In this document: one piece after another, positions 1-9,804 of the stretch
How positions within the stretch are numbered: position 1 is the first letter of the stretch
Layout: the number at the start of each line of letters is the position of its first letter
DNA from: Prevotella sp.
GTDB taxonomy: Bacteria; Bacteroidota; Bacteroidia; Bacteroidales; Bacteroidaceae
Direction of reading: 5' to 3'
Assembly: GCA_022732315.1 (NCBI GenBank)
Contig: JAIJUV010000035.1
Coordinates: 1 to 17,519 of the forward strand
Length of the DNA: 17,519 nt
Made by a program: the position numbers and the translations under genes
The notes under the pieces: model-generated
Databases searched by the model: none
Told to the model about the DNA's origin: nothing
What the model saw: only the letters and a program-made list of their open reading frames with translations

Positions 1-768
1 TTCAAGGACTTCCCTATCGACAAGATGATCTACGTAGTAGGTAACGAGCAGAACTACCACTTCCAGGTGCTCTCTATCCTGCTCGACCGTCTCGGCTTCA
101 AGTGGGGTAAGGACTTGGTTCACTTCTCTTACGGAATGGTAGAGTTGCCTAACGGAAAGATGAAGAGCCGCGAGGGAACCGTAGTAGATGCTGATGACTT
201 GATGGCAGAGATGATCAAGGATGCTCGCCAGACAAGCGATGAGCTTGGCAAGTTCAAGGACATGAGCGAGGAAGAGCGCCAGGAGATTTCACGCATCGTG
301 GGTCTCGGAGCGTTGAAGTACTTCATCCTCAAGGTGGATGCCCGCAAGAACATGCTCTTCAACCCAGAAGAGAGTATCGACTTCAACGGCAACACAGGTC
401 CTTTCATCCAGTACACCTACGCTCGTATCCGCAGCATCATGCGCAAGGCAGCAGCCGAGGGCATCGAGATTCCTGCAGAGTTAGGCGCAGATGCTCCTAT
501 CAACGAGAAGGAAATCGACCTCATCCAGAAGATGAACGACTTCGCTGCAGCCGTAGCCGATGCCGGCAACAACTATAACCCTGGCGGCATTGCTAACTAC
601 TGCTACGAGCTGACCAAGGAGTTCAACCAGTTCTACCACGACTACAGCATCCTGAATGCTGAGAGCGAGGCAGAGAAGACCACTCGTCTGGTTCTTGCTG
701 CCAATGTTGCCAAGATTCTGAAGAACGGTATGGCTCTGCTCGGTATCGAGGTTCCAGAAAGAATGTAA
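1..768 (+). CDS. argS: Arginyl-tRNA synthetase, C-terminal part (5' end outside window)
   Basis: Charges tRNA-Arg with arginine in the cytoplasm (class I aminoacyl-tRNA synthetase). The reading frame is open from the first base, so the gene starts before the window; the Met codon at 25 is internal. The visible part begins in the catalytic core (VVGNEQNYHFQ). The ArgRS form of the KMSKS loop, GKMKSREGT, is encoded at about 154-180. The DALR-type anticodon-binding helical domain follows, with the typical GNTGPFIQYTYARI stretch at about 379-432. The protein ends EVPERM, a normal C-terminus for the family. It is followed by a strong hairpin terminator, so it probably ends its transcription unit. 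Identification is secure; only the missing N-terminal half limits the entry. Confidence 0.97.
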   Translation, partial: FKDFPIDKMIYVVGNEQNYHFQVLSILLDRLGFKWGKDLVHFSYGMVELPNGKMKSREGTVVDADDLMAEMIKDARQTSDELGKFKDMSEEERQEISRIVGLGALKYFILKVDARKNMLFNPEESIDFNGNTGPFIQYTYARIRSIMRKAAAEGIEIPAELGADAPINEKEIDLIQKMNDFAAAVADAGNNYNPGGIANYCYELTKEFNQFYHDYSILNAESEAEKTTRLVLAANVAKILKNGMALLGIEVPERM

Positions 769-819
769 TATTTACATACGATATAATAACCTACAATTGA
801 ATATTGACTATTGACAAAT

Positions 820-867
820 AATGAGCACCCCCAGAGCCAGACTCTGGGGATTGCTCATTTCGTTTTT
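820..867 (+). terminator. Rho-independent terminator of argS
   Basis: Imperfect inverted repeat: AATGAGCA and CCCAGAG on the left pair with CTCTGGG and TGCTCATT on the right, with a CCAGA-type loop and a two-base internal mismatch. The stem is about 15 bp and is followed by CGTTTTTAT. It lies about 50 bp after the argS stop. Confidence 0.88.
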
Positions 868-878
868 ATAGGGGGTAG

Positions 879-940
879 GATTCCTTATAAAGGTCTGATT
901 CTTTATAAAAGTCTGTATTCTTTATAAAGGTCTGTATTCT
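879..940. repeat. Short tandem repeat, about 18-19 bp unit, three full copies plus a partial one
   Basis: Units read GATTCCTTATAAAGGTCT (879-896), GATTCTTTATAAAAGTCT (897-914), GTATTCTTTATAAAGGTCT (915-933), then a fading GTATTCT. Each contains the small palindrome TTTATAAA. The stretch lies between the argS terminator and the RNase H gene. A short inverted repeat, CCTAT-TTCT-ATAGG, follows at about 966-979. I see no clear TAnnTTTG promoter between here and 1027, so the RNase H promoter is not identified. Confidence 0.7.
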
Positions 941-1026
941 AAGTTTATATCTATCAATTCTATTTCCTATTTCTATAGGATAGGATTCTAAAACAATAAT
1001 CAACAGAAAATAAAAGAATAGAAAAA

Positions 1027-1500
1027 ATGAATAAGATGCCCGTAAATCCTCCTTCATGGAGAAACGATACCGTGTTGCCTTTGCCCAACGAGGTAAAGGC
1101 GAATGCCTGGGCTGTGGATGCCGCCTGTTCCGGCAATCCGGGTCCGATGGAATACCAATGCATTGATCTTCAGACAGGTGAGCAGGTTTTCCACTATGGT
1201 CCCATTCACGGCACCAACAACATCGGCGAGTTCCTTGCCATCGTCCACGCCCTAGCCTTGATGGCCCAACGAGGCATCACAGACAAGGTAATCTATAGCG
1301 ACAGCGTGAATGCCCAGCTCTGGGTAAACAAGAAGCAATGCAAGACCAAGCTGGAGCGCACTCCTCAAACCGAGCAGCTCTATCAGGTCATCGCCCGTGC
1401 CGAGAATTGGCTCCGCACCCACCCCATCACCGTGCCTATCTTTAAATGGGAAACAAAGAAGTGGGGCGAGATACCTGCAGATTTCGGAAGAAAAGGATAA
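1027..1500 (+). CDS. rnhA: Ribonuclease H family protein (RNase HI type)
   Basis: Predicted to cut the RNA strand of RNA:DNA hybrids (R-loops, primers). The 157-residue protein carries all four acidic residues of the RNase H fold. Asp31 is in VDAACSGNPGP, Glu68 in NNIGEFLAI, Asp92 in IYSDSVNAQ, and the terminal Asp152 in PADFGRK. The length fits stand-alone RNase HI. The first 26 residues precede the first beta strand and look flexible. The ATG at 1027 follows the A-rich stretch AGAATAGAAAAA, as is usual in Bacteroidetes, where Shine-Dalgarno sequences are weak. The gene stands alone between two hairpin regions. The family call is firm; the rnhA symbol is used for family only, since these genomes can carry several RNase H paralogues. 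Confidence 0.9.
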   Translation: MNKMPVNPPSWRNDTVLPLPNEVKANAWAVDAACSGNPGPMEYQCIDLQTGEQVFHYGPIHGTNNIGEFLAIVHALALMAQRGITDKVIYSDSVNAQLWVNKKQCKTKLERTPQTEQLYQVIARAENWLRTHPITVPIFKWETKKWGEIPADFGRKG

Positions 1501-1521
1501 GATTCTTCTTCTAAAGTTTCA

Positions 1522-1620
1522 CTATTTCGCACGAAATAGTTTTTTATCCCATTTCGCACGAAGTAGTTTTTTACCCCATTTTGCGCAGAATAGCCTGTTA
1601 CTATTTTGCGCGAAATGGCA
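1522..1620. repeat. Four tandem short palindromes; the first forms a likely terminator of the RNase H gene
   Basis: Unit 1 is a perfect inverted repeat, CTATTTCG-CA-CGAAATAG (1522-1539), directly followed by TTTTTTA; it looks like a compact Rho-independent terminator. Unit 2 (about 1550-1577) is CATTTCGCACGAAGTAG followed by TTTTTTACCCC. Units 3 and 4 (about 1578-1620) have TTTTGCGCAGAATAG and ATTTTGCGCGAAATGG cores. The period is about 25-29 bp, and each unit keeps the TTTyGCnCGAAAT core, so the array is diverged copies of one hairpin element. Confidence 0.75.
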
Positions 1621-1720
1621 TTTTCAGTACCCTATCAGCAAAATAAGGCTCATAGAAAAGAATAGCACACAACACTTTTCAGTTTTTTAACTCCATCAGT
1701 ACACGAAAGTTCGGTAATTA

Positions 1721-1752
1721 TTTGGAAGTTTCAAGAATTAATCGTAATTTTG
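1721..1752 (+). promoter_or_regulatory. Promoter of the GH2 beta-galactosidase gene
   Basis: A Bacteroidetes-type promoter with -33 box TTTG at 1721-1724 and -7 box TAATTTTG at 1745-1752, separated by 20 bp. Transcription should begin near 1758-1760, giving a leader of about 55 nt before the ATG at 1814. No operator was recognised around it. Confidence 0.82.
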
Positions 1753-1801
1753 CACCAATTCTAAACAGATTCATAACTAGCTAACTTGTAATTATTAATA
1801 A

Positions 1802-5107
<3,306 letters not shown>

Positions 5108-5128
5108 AGGAAATAAAGAATAAGATAT

Positions 5129-5174
5129 AAAAAAGGTGGGTGTTACACGAATTGTTGTAGCACCCACCTTTTTT
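5129..5174. terminator. Bidirectional terminator between the convergent beta-galactosidase and ribD units
   Basis: AAAAAAGGTGGGTG (5129-5142) pairs perfectly with CACCCACCTTTTTT (5161-5174). The stem can extend through TACA/TGTA around the loop. A-run on one side and T-run on the other make it work in both directions. It sits 22 bp after the beta-galactosidase stop and 25 bp after the stop of the leftward small gene. Confidence 0.93.
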
Positions 5175-5198
5175 AAATTTTATCTTATGTTTGAATGT

Positions 5199-5357
5199 TT
5201 AGTAATCCTGGATGTAGCCCTTGGTAAACATGTCATACAACAGGGCTTCCAGCTCTGCGAGCGTCATGTGCTCCACGGCATGCTCTATCTTGCGAATCAA
5301 CTCGTCTCGCTTGAAATCGTCGTTATCGCTCAGGCGCGATGTAAATCTATTGCTCAT
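5199..5357 (-). CDS. 52-residue acidic small protein overlapping the end of ribD
   Basis: This small reading frame is easy to miss. It starts with the ATG at 5357, which overlaps the ribD stop as ATGA (5357-5354), the usual sign of translational coupling. It ends 25 bp before the shared terminator. The product begins MSNRFTSRLSDNDDFKRDEL and ends KGYIQDY. It is highly charged and predicted mainly helical (HAVEHMTLAELEALLYDMF), with no signal peptide, membrane segment or cysteine. I do not recognise the family. The position, the perfect fit between ribD and the terminator, and the protein-like composition argue that it is real. Its role is unknown; a link to riboflavin synthesis is only suggested by the overlap. 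Confidence 0.75.
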   Translation of the reverse strand: MSNRFTSRLSDNDDFKRDELIRKIEHAVEHMTLAELEALLYDMFTKGYIQDY

Positions 5358-6391
5358 ACTCGTTCGTAATTATTTATAATATTATTATCATACGCCTCAT
5401 GGTTGATTAACCGGATGTTATGAGGAAGCTTTGGTGCTACTGTTCCGGCAGTTACCACGTTTTCCACAGATGTGGATAAAGATGTTTCTACCCTGATTTC
5501 ATCCCATAATCCGGCATCGAGGAAAGCCTGATGGGTGATGGCGCCACCTTCTACTATCAGCGACTGCACCTTATTATTATATAAGTACTGCATCATCTGC
5601 TTCAACACCTCTTCCTTGCCCTTGGAAAAGTCCAAGCCTTCGAAACAAGGATGATGGCGGTCGATGACCAGTCGCATCGGGTCCTTGCCGCTCCAGTCTC
5701 TCACGTTGAGCTGGCTGTGGTCACGCTCATCGGTGATTCTACCCACCAGGATGGCATCGTTCTCTGCACGAAGCTTATGCGAAAGCATCTTGGTGAATGG
5801 CGTAGAAATCGCCATGCCCTGAAAATTATTATCCAGAAAGCCATTCGCCGTCTGCGCCCATTTCAGGATGATGTATGGTCGCTGATGGGTATTGAAGGTG
5901 ATGAAACGCTTGTTCAGTTCGAGGCATTCCGCCTCCAGAACGCCCACCGTTACCTCGATTCCTGCCTCACGAATCTTCTGGATGCCACGTCCCTGCACCT
6001 TGGCAAAAGGATCCACGCAGCCACAGACACATCTCTTCACACCTTTTCTTACGATAAGGTCGGCACAAGGAGGCGTCTTGCCATAATGCGAACAGGGTTC
6101 GAGACTTACATAGATGGTGGCATCCTTTAAAAGATGCTCATCCTCAGGCTTAACCGATGCAAAGGCATTCACCTCGGCATGGCCCTCGCCACAACGCACA
6201 TGATAGCCTTCGCCTATGATTCTGCCCTCGCTGCTCACGATGACGGCACCCACCATAGGATTAGGCTTCGCATTCTGTCTGCCGTTCTTCGCCAACTGCA
6301 GGCAGCGGCGCATGAACATTTCATCAATCTCCTGCTGAGAGAGCGGCTCTCCCGTCTTCGGATCCAGAAAAGATACTTTATTTTGTTCCAT
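5354..6391 (-). CDS. ribD: Bifunctional riboflavin biosynthesis deaminase/reductase RibD
   Basis: Catalyses two consecutive riboflavin steps: deamination of the pyrimidine made from GTP, then NADPH-dependent reduction of its ribosyl group. The N-terminal deaminase domain has the zinc site His71-Ala-Glu73 (GEGHAEVNAF) with Cys100 and Cys109 in PCSHYGKTPPC. The C-terminal reductase domain starts at RPYIILKWAQTANG and holds LIVEGGAITHQAF. I chose the ATG at 6391 because AGAAGAAAAG lies just upstream. A GTG at 6421 would add 10 residues. The ATG at 6319 (MFMRRC), closer to the usual family start and preceded by AGGAG, would remove 24. As called, the protein has 345 residues. It is divergent from prmC and overlaps the following 52-residue gene by 4 nt. 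No FMN riboswitch was seen upstream. Confidence 0.93.
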   Translation of the reverse strand: MEQNKVSFLDPKTGEPLSQQEIDEMFMRRCLQLAKNGRQNAKPNPMVGAVIVSSEGRIIGEGYHVRCGEGHAEVNAFASVKPEDEHLLKDATIYVSLEPCSHYGKTPPCADLIVRKGVKRCVCGCVDPFAKVQGRGIQKIREAGIEVTVGVLEAECLELNKRFITFNTHQRPYIILKWAQTANGFLDNNFQGMAISTPFTKMLSHKLRAENDAILVGRITDERDHSQLNVRDWSGKDPMRLVIDRHHPCFEGLDFSKGKEEVLKQMMQYLYNNKVQSLIVEGGAITHQAFLDAGLWDEIRVETSLSTSVENVVTAGTVAPKLPHNIRLINHEAYDNNIINNYERV

Positions 6392-6437
6392 AATCAACTT
6401 TTCTTCTGTTTTTTTACTCACTTTCGATAAAATGTCG

Positions 6438-6445
6438 TATCTTTG
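6438..6445 (+). promoter_or_regulatory. -7 box of the prmC-recX-comF operon
   Basis: TATCTTTG matches TAnnTTTG exactly. The -33 region lacks a clear TTTG. The box decides the prmC start: a possible in-frame TTG at 6443 lies inside the box and so cannot be in the transcript, which leaves the ATG at 6479. Confidence 0.7.
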
Positions 6446-6478
6446 CTCTCAAATCAAATAGCAATAAGCAATATCAAG

Positions 6479-7327
6479 ATGAAAACGTACCAACAGTTTT
6501 GGCAATCCCTCACCCCACTCTATGATGCTGGCGAAGCGCAGGCTATCGTCCGCACCGTGCTTGATGTGGAGTACGGAATGACTCTGACCGACATAATCTG
6601 CGGCAAAGTTAATGAATTATCTTCAGACGAAGAAAGAAATCTGGAAGAAATTATCGCAAGACTGCAAAATGGCGAGCCGGTGCAGTATGTTTTGGGCGAA
6701 GCCGACTTTGCCGGGAGAACCTTCCATGTGGAGCCGGGCGTACTGATTCCAAGACCCGAAACGGCAGAACTCTGCCAGTGGATAGAGGAGGAAGTTTCAT
6801 CTCTGAAGGCAGATGAAAGGAAGCAAATTCTTGATATTTGCACGGGATCCGGCTGCATCGCCATCACTTTAGGATTGACCATTCCAAATTCTGAAGTTAC
6901 GGGATGGGATATTTCGGAAGATGCCCTCCGCATTGCACAGGGGAACGTGGAAATGCTGAAGGCCGGGAATGTTAGAATAGAGTATCAGGATGCCTTGATG
7001 TTGCCGAAAGCAGCAGAAGCAGCAGACATCATCGTGAGCAATCCTCCTTATATCTGCGAAAAGGAGAAAGCGGATATGGAAAAGAATGTGCTGGAGCACG
7101 AACCGAGCATCGCCCTCTTCGTTCCTGATGAAGATCCGCTGAAGTTCTATCGTGCCATCGCCGAATATGCATCATCTGCTCTCAAATCCGAAGGAGCATT
7201 ATACTTCGAAATCAATCCTATCTACGAGAAGGAGACAAGGGAAATGCTGCAAAGTCTTGGCTTCAAGGATATTGAAACCAAAGAAGATGCTTTCGGAAAG
7301 AAGAGAATGATGAAAGCAAAGAAATAA
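6479..7327 (+). CDS. prmC: Release factor glutamine N5-methyltransferase PrmC
   Basis: Methylates the glutamine of the GGQ motif in release factors RF1 and RF2, using S-adenosylmethionine, to allow efficient translation termination. The 282-residue protein has the helical N-terminal release-factor-binding domain, the QYVLGEADF and GVLIPRPET (about 88-95) segments typical of PrmC, the SAM-binding motif ILDICTGSGC (117-126) and the substrate-binding Asn188-Pro-Pro-Tyr191. The length is normal for the family. The ATG at 6479 is chosen because the promoter lies just before it. It is first in an operon with recX, 18 bp downstream, and comF. Confidence 0.95.
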   Translation: MKTYQQFWQSLTPLYDAGEAQAIVRTVLDVEYGMTLTDIICGKVNELSSDEERNLEEIIARLQNGEPVQYVLGEADFAGRTFHVEPGVLIPRPETAELCQWIEEEVSSLKADERKQILDICTGSGCIAITLGLTIPNSEVTGWDISEDALRIAQGNVEMLKAGNVRIEYQDALMLPKAAEAADIIVSNPPYICEKEKADMEKNVLEHEPSIALFVPDEDPLKFYRAIAEYASSALKSEGALYFEINPIYEKETREMLQSLGFKDIETKEDAFGKKRMMKAKK

Positions 7328-7345
7328 AATAAAATTAAATGCATT

Positions 7346-7873
7346 ATGGAATATTACAACAAGCCCAAGCGCCCCAAGAAGCCGATGACAGAGCAGCAGG
7401 CTCTGCTGAAGCTCACTACCCTCTGCACGCAAGCCGAACATTGCTCGCAGGAAATGCTCGACAAGATGAAGAAGTGGGAATTGCCCGAGGATGCCATCGC
7501 CCGAAACATGGAATTCCTGACCCAGAAGAAGTTCATCGACGATGAACGCTTTGCCCGATTCTTCATCAACGACAAGATAAAGTACAATAAATGGGGACGC
7601 CGCAAGGTGGAGCAGGCCCTCTGGATGAAGCATATCCCGAAGGATATCTCCGACCCCATCTTCGAGGAAATCGAGGACGACATGTATATGGAAACCCTCC
7701 TCCCCCTCCTGAAAAGCAAATACAAGAGCATCAAGGCGAAGAACGACTACGAGCGTTCGATGAAACTCATCCGCTTTGCCCTGGGAAGAGGCTACAGCAT
7801 GGACGTTATCCACAAGTGCATCGACAAAATGAAAGAAGAAGATTTGATAGAAGGATGCGACTCAGTATTTTAG
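7346..7873 (+). CDS. recX: Regulatory protein RecX
   Basis: RecX proteins bind RecA filaments and limit recombination and SOS activity. The 175-residue product shows the repeated three-helix pattern of the family, with FIDDERFARFF at 63-73 and KWGRRKVEQAL at 82-92. The N-terminus (about 1-14) is rich in Lys and Pro. It lies 18 bp after prmC, and its last 19 nt overlap the start of comF, so the three genes should be translated from one mRNA. No recA is in the window, so the functional partner is elsewhere on the chromosome. Confidence 0.9.
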   Translation: MEYYNKPKRPKKPMTEQQALLKLTTLCTQAEHCSQEMLDKMKKWELPEDAIARNMEFLTQKKFIDDERFARFFINDKIKYNKWGRRKVEQALWMKHIPKDISDPIFEEIEDDMYMETLLPLLKSKYKSIKAKNDYERSMKLIRFALGRGYSMDVIHKCIDKMKEEDLIEGCDSVF

Positions 7874-8583
7874 GGAAAATCATCAACCTGCTCCTGCCCC
7901 GCTATTGTCCCGTCTGCGACAACAGACTGCTGGGTTCGGAAGAGATGCTTTGCATAAATTGCCTCAAGCACCTCCCCCTCACCATGACCTGGAGCGACCC
8001 CTACGAAAACGAGATGGCAAAGATGTTCTGGGGACGCATCCCCATCGAGCGATGCGCCGCACTCATCTACTACAGCAGCCACTCCAAGACCAGCAATGCC
8101 ATCTACCAGCTGAAATATCACCATCGTCCCGATATCGGCACCTATCTGGGCAGACTCATCGGAAGCAAAGGACTGGAAGTCAACTTCTTTGAAGGCATCG
8201 ACGCCATCATCCCCATTCCCATTACCAGGAAAAGACAACAGGAGCGAGGCTACAACCAGAGCGAGGAGATAGCCAGGGGAATACAGGAAAAAACGGGACT
8301 CCCCATCATCACGGATGCCATCAGGCGAACCGTGTTTACAGAAAGCCAGACCCACAAAAGCAGATCTGAAAGACAGGAAAACGTAAAGCATGTGTTCCAG
8401 ACATCAGCATTCTATCACGATGCCCAAGGCAAGCACCCCATCACCAATCTTGCCGGAAAGCATCTACTCATCATCGACGACGTCTGCACCACAGGCGCCA
8501 CCCTCGTATCCTGCTGCGAAGAACTGCTCAAGGCGGGCAAGATGAAATTCAGCATCACCACCATCGGATGGACACACGATTAA
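7855..8583 (+). CDS. comF: ComF family phosphoribosyltransferase-like protein
   Basis: ComF proteins act in DNA uptake and processing of incoming DNA in competent bacteria; the biochemical role in Bacteroidetes is not settled. The 242-residue protein has an N-terminal four-cysteine zinc site (Cys18, Cys21, Cys33, Cys36; CPVCDNRLLG and CINC). It also has the conserved ERGYNQ (130-135) and a PRPP-binding loop LLIIDDVCTTGAT (204-216). The ATG at 7855 is preceded by GATAGAAGG and overlaps the end of recX by 19 nt; an in-frame start further upstream would encode only non-family residues inside recX. A broken comM, another competence-linked gene, lies 5.4 kb downstream. Confidence 0.93.
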   Translation: MRLSILGKIINLLLPRYCPVCDNRLLGSEEMLCINCLKHLPLTMTWSDPYENEMAKMFWGRIPIERCAALIYYSSHSKTSNAIYQLKYHHRPDIGTYLGRLIGSKGLEVNFFEGIDAIIPIPITRKRQQERGYNQSEEIARGIQEKTGLPIITDAIRRTVFTESQTHKSRSERQENVKHVFQTSAFYHDAQGKHPITNLAGKHLLIIDDVCTTGATLVSCCEELLKAGKMKFSITTIGWTHD

Positions 8584-8610
8584 AAATCTATAATTAATAA
8601 GCCATTTATG

Positions 8611-8640
8611 ATGATTAATCATTTTTTTGTCGTACCTTTG
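8611..8640 (+). promoter_or_regulatory. Promoter of the pyrE operon, with a palindrome at the -33 position
   Basis: The -7 box TACCTTTG is at 8633-8640, giving a leader of about 32 nt before pyrE. No TTTG is found at the -33 position. Instead, the 12-bp palindrome ATGATTAATCAT (8611-8622), followed by a T-run, lies there. It could be an operator or a weak terminator of comF; I cannot tell which. Confidence 0.65.
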
Positions 8641-8677
8641 CAGATATAAATTATAATTATTTAATCCTTATAGAATT

Positions 8678-9310
8678 ATGGACAAACTGAAGAAAGAATT
8701 CGCATCTAAGTTATTGAAGGTTAAGGCTATCAAATTGCAGCCTAACGATCCATTCACATGGGCTTCTGGTTGGAAGTCACCATTCTATTGCGACAACCGC
8801 AAGACATTGTCTTTCCCAGAACTCCGCAACTATGTGAAGCTCGAACTCGTACATACCATCCTGGAGCAGTTCCCAGAGGCTGACGCAGTAGCTGGTGTTG
8901 CTACAGGTGCCATCGCACAGGGTGCATTGGTAGCCGACGAGTTGCACTTGCCTTTCGTTTACGTTCGTTCTAAACCAAAGGATCACGGTATGCAGAACCT
9001 CATCGAAGGCGAAATCGACCCTAAGGCTAAGGTTGTTGTAGTAGAAGACTTGATTTCTACCGGCGGCAGCTCACTCAAGGCAGTGGAGGCTCTCCGCAAG
9101 AACGGCAACGAGATTGTAGGTATGGTAGCTAGCTACACATACGGTTTCCCAGTAGCAGAGAAGGCATTCGCAGACGCTAACGTGAAGTTGGTTACTTTGA
9201 CTGACTACGAGCACGTAGTGGCAGAGGCTTTGGAAACAGGCTACATCAAGCAGGAAGACGTAGAGTTGCTCCACGAGTGGCGCAAGGATCCAGCTAACTG
9301 GAAGAAGTAA
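8678..9310 (+). CDS. pyrE: Orotate phosphoribosyltransferase
   Basis: Transfers the phosphoribosyl group of PRPP to orotate, giving orotidine monophosphate in de novo pyrimidine synthesis. The 210-residue protein has the N-terminal SGWKSPFYCDNRK substrate region (about 30-42), the GVATGAIAQGALVAD segment, the flexible catalytic loop with RSKPKDHGMQNLIEG (about 97-111), and the PRPP loop VVEDLISTGGSS (121-132). The length is typical. It opens a three-gene operon with the SRPBCC gene, 17 bp downstream, and argH. Codon choice is more uniform than in comF before it, as expected for a well expressed enzyme. Confidence 0.96.
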   Translation: MDKLKKEFASKLLKVKAIKLQPNDPFTWASGWKSPFYCDNRKTLSFPELRNYVKLELVHTILEQFPEADAVAGVATGAIAQGALVADELHLPFVYVRSKPKDHGMQNLIEGEIDPKAKVVVVEDLISTGGSSLKAVEALRKNGNEIVGMVASYTYGFPVAEKAFADANVKLVTLTDYEHVVAEALETGYIKQEDVELLHEWRKDPANWKK

Positions 9311-9327
9311 TTTTTGACCCATCAATA

Positions 9328-9789
9328 ATGAGTACAAGTACATTCGAAAGTAATATCAAACAGATTCCTCACAAGCAGGAATCTGTTTTTAACACTTTGA
9401 GCGACCTCAACAACCTGCAGGTGCTCAAGGACCGCTTCGAGCAGGTGAAAGACCAGATTCCTGAGGACAAGAGAAAGGAAATGGAGAAACTCAAGGACCT
9501 GAGATTCGACAGCGACAGCATCACGATCAACGCCCCAATGGTGGGCGACCTGAAGATGCGCATCATCGACAGAGATTTTCCTAAAACCATCAAATTCGAG
9601 ACAGAGAACAGCCCTATCCCGTTCAACTTCTGGATTCAGCTGCTTCCTACAGGAGAATTCTCATGCAAGATGAAGCTCACCATCAAGGCTGAGCTCAACA
9701 TGTTTATCAAGGGTATGGTGAAGAAGCCATTGCAGGAAGGCATCGAAAAGATTGCAGACGCCCTGGCGATGATTCCATATCAGGATTAA
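9328..9789 (+). CDS. SRPBCC-family protein of unknown function
   Basis: The 153-residue protein has no signal peptide or membrane segment. The pattern of long beta strands (about 60-120) and a C-terminal helix (about 126-150) fits the START/SRPBCC helix-grip fold: FDSDSITINAP, GDLKMRIIDRDFPKTIKFE, FNFWIQLLP, FSCKMKLTIKAEL, then a helix ending MIPYQD. Members of this superfamily bind hydrophobic ligands in a central cavity. No catalytic residue can be assigned. It lies between pyrE (17 bp gap) and argH (15 bp gap) and must be co-transcribed with them. The fold call rests on pattern recognition only; function is unknown. Confidence 0.75.
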   Translation: MSTSTFESNIKQIPHKQESVFNTLSDLNNLQVLKDRFEQVKDQIPEDKRKEMEKLKDLRFDSDSITINAPMVGDLKMRIIDRDFPKTIKFETENSPIPFNFWIQLLPTGEFSCKMKLTIKAELNMFIKGMVKKPLQEGIEKIADALAMIPYQD

Positions 9790-9804
9790 TAAAAAGATAC
9801 AATT

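Noticed and set aside
866..1057. Leftward 63-residue frame with a hydrophobic start and repeated FYKESDLYKES
   Set aside because: The repeat is simply the translated 18-19 bp tandem DNA repeat, the frame crosses the start of the RNase H gene, and no start signals are seen.
5651..6130. Rightward 159-residue frame opposite ribD
   Set aside because: It lies wholly antisense to well conserved ribD domains, and the translation has no recognisable features.
6443..6478. A 12-residue N-terminal extension of PrmC from a TTG codon
   Set aside because: The TTG lies inside the -7 promoter box, so it should not be in the mRNA; the ATG at 6479 gives a normal PrmC start.
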